From Caldicellulosiruptor danielii (lineage in GTDB: Bacteria > Bacillota > Thermoanaerobacteria > Caldicellulosiruptorales > Caldicellulosiruptoraceae): a stretch of 64,000 nt of DNA. Position 1 is the first letter of the stretch. Every line of letters starts with the position of its first letter. The stretch lies in NCBI RefSeq assembly GCF_034343125.1, contig NZ_CP139957.1, positions 767,001-831,000 on the forward strand, written 5' to 3'. Both the position numbers and the translations under genes were made by a program. Shown piece by piece: positions 47,385 through 56,015 of this stretch. Below the pieces are notes generated by a model. The model was not told where the DNA came from. It did not search any database and saw only the letters and a list, made by a program, of their open reading frames with translations.

Positions 47385-49520
47385 GTGGGAGCTTACATAG
47401 CTTTAATCTATGGAGTTATTCTATTTGCAATTCTTGTAATCATTGGTCTTATCAGGTTTATCTTTTCTCAGGAAAAAGGCAATGAAAAAATGCAGGAGAT
47501 TGCAGGTGCAATCAGAGAAGGTGCCATGGCATTTTTAAACAGGCAGTACAAAACTATTGGTATTCTTGCGTTGATTGTGGCTGTTATAATCATCATTGCA
47601 AACTATTTTGGTAACCTTTCAAAAGGTTCATCGCAGGCTGCTTCGATTGCTTTTCATATAGGTTTTGCTTTTATAACAGGTGCACTCTGCTCAGCAATAT
47701 CTGGGTATTTGGGAATGTATATTGCAGTGAATTCTAACGTCAGAGCTGCAGCAGGTGCAAGAAAAGGTTTAAATAGAGCTTTGCAGATAGCTCTTCGTGG
47801 CGGTGCTGTAACAGGTTTGGCTGTGACAGCCCTGTCGCTTTTGGGTGTTGCAACACTGTTTTTACTCTACGGAGGAGCTTCTGGTAAAGATAATCTTATA
47901 AAAGAAGCACCTTCGCTGATTGTCGGATTTGGATTTGGTGCATCGTTTGTGGCTCTGTTTGCGCAGCTTGGTGGCGGAATTTATACAAAAGCAGCTGATG
48001 TTGGTGCAGACCTTGTTGGTAAAGTAGAGGCTGGGATACCAGAAGACGACCCGAGAAACCCAGCTGTTGTTGCTGACCTTGTTGGTGACAATGTTGGAGA
48101 CTGTGCGGGACGTGGAGCTGACCTTTTTGAGTCAACAGCAGCTGAAAATATCGGTGCTATGATATTGGGTGTTGCACTCTATAATGTGTTTGGCTGGAAA
48201 GGCATACTGTTCCCGCTTGTTGCGCGTGCTATTGGTATTGTATCATCTGTAATTGGACTTTTCTTTGTAAACACAAAAGATGAAAGCAAAGACCCAATGA
48301 AGGCTTTGAATAAAGGATATTTTGTGACCACGATTTTGAACTTACTTGTTTTGATTTTTGTAGTAAAGGCAATGTTAAGTGGAGAGCTTCCAAATGGGCA
48401 GGAAGTTAACTGGTGGCTGTTGTATGGCTGTGCAGTAACAGGAGTTGTTCTTAGCTATATATTCGTATGGCTTACAGATTTCTATACATCTTACCATTAC
48501 AGACCTGTGCAGGAGATAGCAAAAGCTTCTACAACCGGCCCTGCAACAAATATCATAACAGGTATGTCTGTTGGCATGGAATCAACAGCCCTGCCGGTTA
48601 TATTTATCTCAATTGCAATTTATATCGCATACAAGCTTGGTGAACACGCACTTCCTGGATTTGCAACAGGCGGTCTTTACGGTACAGCTATTGCTACAAT
48701 GGGTATGCTTTCAACCTGTGCATATATTTTAGCAATGGACACATTTGGACCGATTACTGACAATGCAGGTGGTATCACTGAGATGTCAGGTGCACCTGAA
48801 GAGGTAAGAAATGTCACAGACAGGCTTGATGCTTGTGGTAACACAACAAAGGCCCTCACAAAAGGTTATGCAATAGGTTCTGCAGCCCTTGCTACATTCT
48901 TGCTCTTCTCAGCTTACCTTGACGAGGTTAAAAAGATTTTGGGAAAACCGCTTGAGTCATGGTTCTCAGTTGACATTGGAAAACCTGAGGTCTTCATTGG
49001 TGCGTTTATAGGTGCGATGGTGGTATACCTCTTTAGCTCAACGGCAATAAGAGCTGTTGGAAGAGCTGCACAGTATGTCATCTTAGAAGTAAGGCGTCAG
49101 TTCAAAGAAATCCCGGGTATTATGGAAGGAAGAGCAAAACCTGATTATGCAAAGTGTGTTGACATTGTCACAAAAGGTGCTTTAAAAGAGATGGTTGTGC
49201 CAGGTATGATAGTTGTCATTGCTCCAATACTTGTTGGAATACTACTTGGCAAAGAAGCAGCAGCAGGATTTTTGATGATTGGTACAATTGCGGGTGTCAT
49301 TTTGGCACTGTTCCTGAACAATGGTGGCGGTGCATGGGACAACGCTAAAAAGTACATCGAGCTTGGTAATTATGGTGGCAAGAGGTCTGATGCACACAAG
49401 GCAGCAGTTGTTGGCGATACAGTTGGTGACCCATGCAAAGACACAGCAGGTCCATCCTTGCATGTTCTTGTAAAGCTCATTTCCACAATTACTCTTGTGT
49501 TTGTATCACTTTTTAGATAA
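47385..49520 (+). CDS. hppA: Membrane-bound proton-pumping pyrophosphatase, K+-insensitive type
   Basis: 711 aa with about 16 membrane segments. It couples PPi hydrolysis to ion export. The substrate-binding signatures EAGIPEDDPRNPAVVADLVGD, FESTAAENIGAM, DNAGGITEMSG, GGAWDNAKKYIE and HKAAVVGDTVGDPCKDTAGP are complete. At the position that separates the two classes the sequence is GNTTKALTKG: the Lys and Thr of K+-independent H+ pumps, not the Ala residues of K+-dependent enzymes. Start GTG 47385 follows GAGGAGGGAT. Stand-alone, with terminators on both sides. Confidence 0.95.
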   Translation: MGAYIALIYGVILFAILVIIGLIRFIFSQEKGNEKMQEIAGAIREGAMAFLNRQYKTIGILALIVAVIIIIANYFGNLSKGSSQAASIAFHIGFAFITGALCSAISGYLGMYIAVNSNVRAAAGARKGLNRALQIALRGGAVTGLAVTALSLLGVATLFLLYGGASGKDNLIKEAPSLIVGFGFGASFVALFAQLGGGIYTKAADVGADLVGKVEAGIPEDDPRNPAVVADLVGDNVGDCAGRGADLFESTAAENIGAMILGVALYNVFGWKGILFPLVARAIGIVSSVIGLFFVNTKDESKDPMKALNKGYFVTTILNLLVLIFVVKAMLSGELPNGQEVNWWLLYGCAVTGVVLSYIFVWLTDFYTSYHYRPVQEIAKASTTGPATNIITGMSVGMESTALPVIFISIAIYIAYKLGEHALPGFATGGLYGTAIATMGMLSTCAYILAMDTFGPITDNAGGITEMSGAPEEVRNVTDRLDACGNTTKALTKGYAIGSAALATFLLFSAYLDEVKKILGKPLESWFSVDIGKPEVFIGAFIGAMVVYLFSSTAIRAVGRAAQYVILEVRRQFKEIPGIMEGRAKPDYAKCVDIVTKGALKEMVVPGMIVVIAPILVGILLGKEAAAGFLMIGTIAGVILALFLNNGGGAWDNAKKYIELGNYGGKRSDAHKAAVVGDTVGDPCKDTAGPSLHVLVKLISTITLVFVSLFR

Positions 49521-49539
49521 TGATAGCAAAAAGATAAAA

Positions 49540-49583
49540 AAGGGGAAGAAGGGTTTCAAGACCTTTCTTCCCCTTCTTGTTTA
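49540..49583 (+). terminator. Terminator after hppA
   Basis: Stem AAGGGGAAGAAGG / CCTTTCTTCCCCTT with an 8-base loop, then CTTGTTT. Confidence 0.85.
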
Positions 49584-49635
49584 AAGAGGATTTTTACCCA
49601 AGGGCTACTTACTTTATACAGAAAATAAAATAAAG

Positions 49636-49665
49636 TTGTTAAACAATTTTCAAAAATGGTATAAT
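49636..49665 (+). promoter_or_regulatory. Promoter of the 49697 gene
   Basis: TTGTTA, 18-base spacer, extended -10 TGGTATAAT (49657-49665 region). Confidence 0.6.
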
Positions 49666-49696
49666 AAAATTAGGAAATGAAAAGGGGGGGTCACAG

Positions 49697-50023
49697 ATGG
49701 GTTTATTTGGTTTAGGTGTTCCAAAACAGATAAAAGAGTTGGGGCGCGACATCTGTGAGCCGCTTGATGTTGAGTACATTGAAGGTCATCCAGACATAAA
49801 GTATCAAGGTAGAATGAAGCTGCATGTCTGTCAGAACGGTTTTTACTTAATTGACCCGTCAAAAAAGCACTTTGGAGTTGTCAAATGGACAGATTTTAAA
49901 GATGCATATCCCAGCAAGACAGGTGACAGAAGAACAGTGATTGCAACAAATAATTTTAAGATCTACTTACTTGGTATTGAAGAAAGAGTTTGCGAGGTTT
50001 TGACAAAGAGGATGGCAAGCTAA
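49697..50023 (+). CDS. Conserved hypothetical protein, 108 aa
   Basis: Not recognised. ATG 49697 follows AAAGGGGGGG with a clear promoter upstream and a hairpin terminator downstream, so it is a single-gene unit. It has no signal peptide or membrane segment and is mixed alpha/beta with a strand-rich middle (MKLHVCQNGFYLIDPSKKHF). Two Cys residues, no known motif. Confidence 0.6.
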   Translation: MGLFGLGVPKQIKELGRDICEPLDVEYIEGHPDIKYQGRMKLHVCQNGFYLIDPSKKHFGVVKWTDFKDAYPSKTGDRRTVIATNNFKIYLLGIEERVCEVLTKRMAS

Positions 50024-50060
50024 GGTGAGGTAAGTATATGCTTGATAGGTGCTTTATAAG

Positions 50061-50095
50061 GTGAAGGACTGCGCTTTGCAGTCCTTTATCTTATT
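50061..50095 (+). terminator. Terminator after the 108-aa gene
   Basis: Stem AAGGACTGC (50064-50072) / GCAGTCCTT (50078-50086) with loop GCTTT, then TATCTTATTTTG. Confidence 0.7.
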
Positions 50096-50550
50096 TTGAA
50101 CTTAATATGTCGAAATATTTACTCTTCTATGAAAGTATATTGAAAGTATATTGGGCAGAGAACTTTTTAATTTCAAATTATGAAGAAAACTGAAGAAAAA
50201 TTGAGTTAACAAAAGAGATAGAGAGCTGAGCTCAAAAAATGAAATTTAGTAAAAAAAAACAAAAATTGAAGATTGACATAAAAAAGAGTTATTGTATAGA
50301 ATTTTAGCAGAAAAAGTCAGGGAGTAAATGGTTAGAAGTTAAATTGTAGTAATAATACTAATAAAACAAGAAAAACAAGCGCAAAAACTAACTTAAGTAT
50401 GAGGATAGGTAGAATGAAAGGAAAATACTATTATGTAAGACAGAGTGGTATGCTAAAATTAGAGTAATTTTATTATTAATGTATGGTCACAACCTCTACT
50501 GTGTGCACATGAGGTGTGATAAAAAATAAAAAACATGAGGAGGGTTGGAA
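50096..50550 (+). other. Leader region of the RiPP cluster, no gene seen
   Basis: About 455 bases, very A-rich. It contains the sigma-A-type promoter at 50273-50300 and then an untranslated leader of about 240 bases. Very short frames (22, 17 and 16 codons, starting at 50239, 50414 and 50479) lack ribosome-binding sites and are not called. Confidence 0.5.
50273..50300 (+). promoter_or_regulatory. Promoter of the RiPP cluster
   Basis: TTGACA (50273-50278), 16-base spacer, TATAGA (50295-50300). The only strong promoter between the preceding terminator and the precursor gene. Confidence 0.6.
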
Positions 50551-50682
50551 ATGGAACTCCCTGCTTTTAAAGCAACACAAAAAGCAGCATGTGCAGCATG
50601 CACTTTACCAGGTCTTGTTTTAAATCCTTTGATGGTTTCTTTTCCTGTATGTGTTCCAATACAAGTTGCTATCTTAACATAA
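50551..50682 (+). CDS. Candidate sactipeptide-type RiPP precursor, 43 aa
   Basis: ATG 50551 follows GAGGAGGGTTGGAA. The product has a short polar leader (MELPAFKATQK), then a small, hydrophobic, Cys- and Pro-containing core starting AACAACTLPG. Cys residues are 14, 17 and 34; Pro residues 20, 26, 32 and 36; there are no acidic residues in the core. The Cys-x-x-Cys plus distal Cys pattern, hydrophobicity and small size resemble subtilosin-type sactipeptides, where a radical SAM enzyme links Cys sulfur to alpha-carbons. A hairpin follows, then a PqqD/radical SAM gene and an ABC exporter, as in the alb locus. No exact family recognised; the modification type is inferred from context. Confidence 0.7.
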   Translation: MELPAFKATQKAACAACTLPGLVLNPLMVSFPVCVPIQVAILT

Positions 50683-50704
50683 TATGTGATTTAAACACAG
50701 GTAG

Positions 50705-50738
50705 AGAGGAACCTCAGTATAAAGAGGTTCCTCTTTTA
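50705..50738 (+). terminator. Hairpin between precursor and maturase (attenuating terminator)
   Basis: Stem AGAGGAACCTC (50705-50715) / GAGGTTCCTCT (50724-50734) with an 8-base loop, then TTTAAAGTCTTTTT. Partial termination here would give more precursor than maturase mRNA, a common RiPP arrangement. Confidence 0.75.
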
Positions 50739-50800
50739 AAGTCTTTTTGAAATTTTTGTTTATAAATTTGAAGCAAATTTGTTGGTGGAGGTAAATTAAC

Positions 50801-52079
50801 ATGTATCCTATATTGAAGGACAATTGTATACTTGTTAAACAAAAGGGAGACTCATTATTACATTGCTTTAATAGCATGGGAATTACTACAGAATTAATAA
50901 ACAAAACTGCTGCCGAAATTTTGGAATTATGCGATGGATCCAAAACGCTTTCTGAAATTTCAGATATTATAGCAAAAAAGTATAATGAATCATATGACAA
51001 GGTAAACAATATTGTGAAGAATTTCATAGATGTATGTATTGAAAAAGGCTATGTTGAAATAAAAGGAGAAAGAATTGATAAATCATGTCAAAAAGCTAAA
51101 GGTAGTTTTGATTTATACCTTCCCTCTTTGGTAACTCTCGAGGTTACGAAAAGATGTAATTTTGATTGTTTGCATTGCTATAATCAAGTTGATATTAGTC
51201 ATAAGGGAGTTGTCATTGGATGAAATTAATGGTATATTTGAACTTCTGTCGGAATATGGCGTGATGAAATTGATAATTACTGGTGGAGAACCTACTCTGA
51301 GAAAGGATTTAACAAAAATAATAAAAAAAGCTTCAAGAAAATTTAAATTAGTTACGGTTATTAGCAATGGCTATTTTATAACTGACGATTTTGTAAATAA
51401 TATTGGTGAATATAAAAATGTTAATATTTCAGATTAGTATAGATGGATTAGAAGACACTCATAATCTAATAAGAGGTAAAAAAGATTCTTTTAAAAGAGC
51501 TTTAGAAGCTATTAGTAGATTGAATAAAAAAATATTTATACTGTAATAGCCTGTACGATAAACCAGTTAAATTTTAGTGAGTTGGCTTTGTTAACAGAAG
51601 TTGTTAAAAAGTCAGGAGCAAAACAAATTAGATTTGGAATTCTGATGTATTTAGGAAAAGCAAAGGAGAATCAACATTTGTTTCCAAAGATGTCTTTAGA
51701 AAATATTACTAAAATCATTAATACTTTGAAAGAAAAGTATCAAGATGAAAACTTTTTTGTAGGTGATGCAGATTTCAAAACTGATACTTTAGCATCACAA
51801 AATAACTGTGGTGCGGGATATCAATTATTATATATCGATTCTGAGGGCAATGTGTTTCCATGTCCATCATTTAGATACTATTTGGGAAATGTGAGAACTG
51901 ATAGTCTTTATAATATATTATCTAGCTCTAAATTGGATGTATTAAAGAATTTAGAATCACCAGGCAGTGCATTATGTAGTGAGTGTCGCAATTCAGTATA
52001 TTGTAATAGTTGCTCTGGTGTTGCATATTCTCTCAATTTTTACAAATGCAAATGGAAAGAACAACTGAGAACTGAATAA
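50801..52079 (+). pseudogene. RRE (PqqD-like)-radical SAM-SPASM peptide maturase, three single-base frameshifts
   Basis: Reconstructed product of about 426 aa in four overlapping frames. Residues about 1-90 are a PqqD-like leader-binding domain (INKTAAEILELCDGSKTLSE). The radical SAM motif is CNFDCLHC (CxxxCxxC) followed by IITGGEPTLR and QISIDGLEDTHNLIRG. The SPASM part has NCGAGYQLLYIDSEGNVFPC, CSECRNSVYCNSCSG and a final Cys (KCKWK). Breaks: extra G at 51205-51207, extra T at 51426-51428, missing A in the A7 run 51526-51532; each repair restores typical radical SAM sequence. It would install the thioether links in the 43-aa precursor. As read it is inactive, unless the indels are base-call errors. 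Confidence 0.75.
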
Positions 52080-52105
52080 GTAACTTTTTTTGGAGGGTAA
52101 TTGTA

Positions 52106-52747
52106 ATGTCTTTTCCAATTTATATTGCCACTGAATTAACAAAAAAATTTGGGAATAAAGTGGTTATAGATAAACTGAGTTTTGAAATATATGAGAATGA
52201 ATTTGTTTATTTAAAAGGAGCAAATGGCACAGGAAAGACTACGCTACTCAATATTATTGCAAAGTTAGATAATTTATGGAGTGGTGAATTAAAATTTAAA
52301 GGCATAAGCTTAAAAAAGATAAAGTTACATAATTATCCAATCAGTTATATACCAGATACACCTATTTTTTATGAAGGTTTAACAGTAAAAGAGCATTTGA
52401 ATTTTATATCTTCAATGTATGGCTTAAAAGATAAAGAAGCAAGAGAAATTGTGAATATATATGTGAGTGTATTTAATTTAAAAGAATATTTGAATTATTT
52501 ACCTTCTCAGCTTTCGCGTGGTAATAAGCAAAAAGTAATGCTGTGTTGTGGATTGCTAAAGGATTTTGAGGTGTTAATAGCTGACGAGCCGTTTAATTTT
52601 TTGGATTCTGCTTCTGTTATGGCTTTATTTGAAGTATTATCTATACTAAAAAGTAGCGGGAAGACTATAATATTAACATCGCACGAGGTTGAATATGTAA
52701 AAGGTTTGATAGACAGAGAGATTGAACTTAAGAGGAGTGTAGAGTAA
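52106..52747 (+). CDS. ABC transporter ATP-binding protein of the RiPP cluster
   Basis: 213 aa, complete nucleotide-binding domain: Walker A GANGTGKTT, Q-loop region ISYIPDTP, signature LSRGNKQKV (variant of LSGGQ), Walker B VLIADEPFNFLD, H-loop TSHEVEYV. ATG 52106 follows GGAGGG. It lies 26 bases after the maturase and one base before the permease, so these form one exporter or immunity pump, comparable to AlbC-AlbD. Confidence 0.88.
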   Translation: MSFPIYIATELTKKFGNKVVIDKLSFEIYENEFVYLKGANGTGKTTLLNIIAKLDNLWSGELKFKGISLKKIKLHNYPISYIPDTPIFYEGLTVKEHLNFISSMYGLKDKEAREIVNIYVSVFNLKEYLNYLPSQLSRGNKQKVMLCCGLLKDFEVLIADEPFNFLDSASVMALFEVLSILKSSGKTIILTSHEVEYVKGLIDREIELKRSVE

Positions 52748-52748
52748 A

Positions 52749-53984
52749 GTGTTAAAGTTGCTTTTAGTTGAATATAAAGATAAACTGCGAATGCAAATGT
52801 TGATATTTAAACGTTTTGGAATGATACTGGTATTAGGATTGATACTCTTATTTTGGATAACGTCAAGTTTGACTGATAACCATTCTTTAAATAAGTTTAA
52901 TTATTTAGCAAATAGATGGATGGTCCTTTTAGCTATTACATTATTCTTCGCATTGAAGACATATATATTTAGGAATACTTACATCTATATTTATTTTCCT
53001 ACATTTGTTTATTTTTATACGCAAACTTTTTATAAACTTGGACTTGTAATGATAATCAGACTCATTAACTACTTAATTTCAAGATTTTTTTTATTTTACT
53101 TTTTATATAAAATAGCAATATATGTATTTGGTGAAAATTTATATTCGTTCATAACAAACGAGATTCTATTTCTATTTATTGTAACAGACATTTTTTCTGA
53201 GCTGATCAGGTTTATTTGTTCGTTTACTCTTCTTTTAAAATATTCTTTCATAGTAAAAACACTATCGTTGTTGACGTTTGTTTTATTAGTTTACGTTTTG
53301 AAGGAAAAGGTTTTTCTTATATTATTAGCAATTGAGATAGTGTTAATACCCATAATTTTGAAAAACATTGATATACAGAAATTGCTAAATTATAGCAAAA
53401 TTATATATAAATCAAATTGGGGATGTGCAAGAGGTGACTGGGGATTACTTGTAGAAGTAAGTGAAGAATATAAGAAGTTGATTGATTTTGATGAAAAGAA
53501 ATCTTGTGATTTGGTGCTATCATTCCCATTTAATATCTTGTTACACCAATTTTTGATTCTTAAAAGAGTCTATTTGAGGCAATTAATATTGTTATTGTTG
53601 ATAACTATATTATCGATTATTATCATGCCAAAACTGCAATTAAGTGTACAGCCATATTGCTATTTTATCATTCATAGCTTTATGTTATTTTACCTTTTAC
53701 TATTCTACTCGATGGATACAAAAGAACATATATATTTCTATATGCATGGATTAAATAACTTAAAATTAACATTTTCAGCATTGTCTTTTGTGCTTTTTAA
53801 TATATTTTTAAACCTCCTACTGCTTGTTTTTTTACAACCATTATGGTATTACAAAATAGTCTGGTATTTAATATTAGACTCGCTCCTGCTTTTTGGGTTA
53901 AAAATTTTATGGCAAAATGAAAAAGTTAAGTTTTTAATGTTGTGCGGCGTAATAATTCTACAAAGTTTGTTACTTAAAGTTTAA
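52749..53984 (+). CDS. Multi-pass membrane protein, ABC permease of the RiPP cluster
   Basis: 411 aa from GTG 52749. About ten hydrophobic segments rich in Leu, Phe and Tyr, with a hydrophilic loop near 225-260 (KSNWGCARGDWGLLVEVSEE). No recognisable sequence family, but the position directly behind the ATPase indicates the transmembrane half of the transporter. A strong terminator follows. Confidence 0.7.
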   Translation: MLKLLLVEYKDKLRMQMLIFKRFGMILVLGLILLFWITSSLTDNHSLNKFNYLANRWMVLLAITLFFALKTYIFRNTYIYIYFPTFVYFYTQTFYKLGLVMIIRLINYLISRFFLFYFLYKIAIYVFGENLYSFITNEILFLFIVTDIFSELIRFICSFTLLLKYSFIVKTLSLLTFVLLVYVLKEKVFLILLAIEIVLIPIILKNIDIQKLLNYSKIIYKSNWGCARGDWGLLVEVSEEYKKLIDFDEKKSCDLVLSFPFNILLHQFLILKRVYLRQLILLLLITILSIIIMPKLQLSVQPYCYFIIHSFMLFYLLLFYSMDTKEHIYFYMHGLNNLKLTFSALSFVLFNIFLNLLLLVFLQPLWYYKIVWYLILDSLLLFGLKILWQNEKVKFLMLCGVIILQSLLLKV

Positions 53985-54038
53985 TTTTCTTTGGAAAATA
54001 AAATCTTTGCTGTAACAGTTTGTTAGCTTACCAATTTC

Positions 54039-54098
54039 AAAAGCCTCCTTAATTGCGATGAAAGGGAATAAGAACCTTCGCAGGAGGCTTTAATTTTT
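54039..54098 (+). terminator. Terminator after the RiPP cluster
   Basis: Outer stem AAAGCCTCCT (54040-54049) / AGGAGGCTTT (54082-54091), inner stem GCGATGAAAGG / CCTTCGC, then AATTTTTG. Confidence 0.8.
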
Positions 54099-54202
54099 GT
54101 ATATAAGTACCCTTCTTATTTTTCTTGATAATGAGATTTTTTTACTATAAAATAAAAAAGAGTAGCAAAAAGCTTTAAAAACAAAAGGAGATGAGATAAA
54201 GC

Positions 54203-54487
54203 ATGATAACAAGACAAGACGTTGAATATGTTGCAAACCTTGCAAGGCTAACTTTGACAGAAGAAGAGATAGAGAAGATGACAAAAGAGCTTGGTGCTAT
54301 AATTGAATTTGCAAATAAGCTTTCTGAGCTAAGTACTGAAGGGATTGAACCAACTGCACATGTTCTTAACCTTTACAATGTTTTTAGAAGCGATGAGGTA
54401 AAACCTTCATATCCACGTGAAGAGATTTTGAAAAATGCTCCATCTCATGACGATGTCTGCATAAAAGTTCCAAAGATAGTTGAGTAA
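54203..54487 (+). CDS. gatC: Glutamyl-tRNA(Gln)/Asp-tRNA(Asn) amidotransferase subunit C
   Basis: 94 aa: ITRQDVEYVANLARLTLTEE, LSELSTEGIEPTAHVL and the end FRSDEVKPSYPREEILKNAP are standard GatC. Start ATG 54203 follows AAAGGAGATGAG. A TTGATA...TATAAA pair at 54125-54151 may be its promoter. First gene of gatCAB. Confidence 0.95.
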   Translation: MITRQDVEYVANLARLTLTEEEIEKMTKELGAIIEFANKLSELSTEGIEPTAHVLNLYNVFRSDEVKPSYPREEILKNAPSHDDVCIKVPKIVE

Positions 54488-54513
54488 AATGTTAGAAGGA
54501 GGAAAAGCAAAAG

Positions 54514-55974
54514 ATGCTATATAGCTTAACTGCACATGAAGTAATTGATCTTATCAAGAAAAAAGAGGTCAGGTGCCAAGAAGTTGTCCAAAGTGTAATT
54601 GAGAGAATTGAACAGGTAGAAGATAAAGTAAAGGCATATATAACAATTACAAAAGAAGAGGCACTAGAGAACGCAAAGAAGATTGATGAAAAGATAGCAA
54701 AAGGCGAAGATGTAGGAGTGCTTTATGGTCTTCCAATTGCCTTAAAAGATAATCTTTGCACAAATGGGATAAAAACAACCTGCGCATCAAAAATACTTTA
54801 CAACTTTGTTCCGCCTTACGATGCAACAGTTGTGAAAAAGCTAAAAGAAAACCATATGACACTTTTAGGAAAGCTTAATATGGATGAGTTTGCAATGGGC
54901 TCATCAACAGAAAACTCTGCATTTCACACAACTAAAAATCCGTGGGATTTAGAAAGGGTACCGGGTGGCTCGAGCGGCGGTTCTGCAGCAGCTGTTGCCG
55001 CAGATGAAGCATTCTTCACCCTTGGTTCTGACACAGGTGGGTCTATTAGACAGCCTGCTTCTTTGTGCGGAGTTGTTGGCATGAAACCAACATATGGAAG
55101 AGTTTCGCGTTTTGGACTTGTTGCGTTTGCATCTTCTCTTGACCAGATAGGTCCTTTAACAAAAGATGTTGAAGACTGTGCACTTGCCATGAACATCATC
55201 TGTGGCCATGATGAGTACGATGCCACATCAGCACCAATAGACGTTCCGGATTTTACAAAGGCATTGATAAATGATGTGAAAGGTCTCAAAATAGGCGTTC
55301 CAAGAGAGTATATGGAAAAAGGGATAAATGATGAGGTCAAAAAGGCGGTTGAAAAGGCTCTTGAGCTTCTAAAAACTTTAGGGGCAGACTATGAAGAGTT
55401 TTCAATTCCAATTGTAGAATATGCACTCCCAACATACTATATCATTGCATCATCTGAGGCAAGTTCAAACCTTGCAAGGTATGATGGAATAAAATATGGG
55501 TACAGAACACAAAACTATGAAGATTTAATTGACCTGTACAAAAAGACAAGGTCTGAAGGTTTTGGGGCTGAGGTAAAAAGAAGAATTATGCTTGGCACAT
55601 ATGCTCTTTCTGCAGGGTATTATGATGCATATTACAAAAAGGGCTTGCAGGTGAGGACTCTTATTAAAAAGGCATTTGATGAAGCTTTCCAAAAGTATGA
55701 TGTTATTATTACACCAACAAGCCCAACAACGGCATTTAAGATTGGTGAAAGGGTGTCAAATCCGCTTGAGATGTATATGTCTGATATATGTACAGTGCCT
55801 GTAAATATCGCAGGACTTCCTGCTATTTCTATTCCTTGTGGGCTTGACAGCAACGGTCTTCCAATAGGCCTTCAAATAATAGGAAAGGCATTTGATGAGG
55901 AGACTATCTTGAGAGTTGCGTACACCTATGAACAAAATAGTGGATATAGAAATCTAAAACCTAAGAATTTATAA
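54514..55974 (+). CDS. gatA: Glutamyl-tRNA(Gln)/Asp-tRNA(Asn) amidotransferase subunit A
   Basis: Amidase of 486 aa with the Ser-Ser-Lys catalytic set: Lys in [10 protein letters not shown], the glycine-serine region [18 protein letters not shown], and the nucleophile region [16 protein letters not shown]. It releases ammonia from glutamine for GatB. Start ATG 54514, behind GAAGGAGGAAA. Intact. Confidence 0.97.
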   Translation: MLYSLTAHEVIDLIKKKEVRCQEVVQSVIERIEQVEDKVKAYITITKEEALENAKKIDEKIAKGEDVGVLYGLPIALKDNLCTNGIKTTCASKILYNFVPPYDATVVKKLKENHMTLLGKLNMDEFAMGSSTENSAFHTTKNPWDLERVPGGSSGGSAAAVAADEAFFTLGSDTGGSIRQPASLCGVVGMKPTYGRVSRFGLVAFASSLDQIGPLTKDVEDCALAMNIICGHDEYDATSAPIDVPDFTKALINDVKGLKIGVPREYMEKGINDEVKKAVEKALELLKTLGADYEEFSIPIVEYALPTYYIIASSEASSNLARYDGIKYGYRTQNYEDLIDLYKKTRSEGFGAEVKRRIMLGTYALSAGYYDAYYKKGLQVRTLIKKAFDEAFQKYDVIITPTSPTTAFKIGERVSNPLEMYMSDICTVPVNIAGLPAISIPCGLDSNGLPIGLQIIGKAFDEETILRVAYTYEQNSGYRNLKPKNL

Positions 55975-56015
55975 ACCAAAAAGATAAGTATATTTATCAA
56001 GAGGTGAAACAGAAG

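Noticed and set aside
50239..50530. Very short frames (22, 17 and 16 codons) before the RiPP precursor as extra precursors
   Set aside because: No ribosome-binding sites, no Cys-rich core, and one overlaps the promoter.
50551..50682. SCIFF-type (six Cys) ranthipeptide
   Set aside because: Only three Cys residues in 43 aa, and the spacing does not match.
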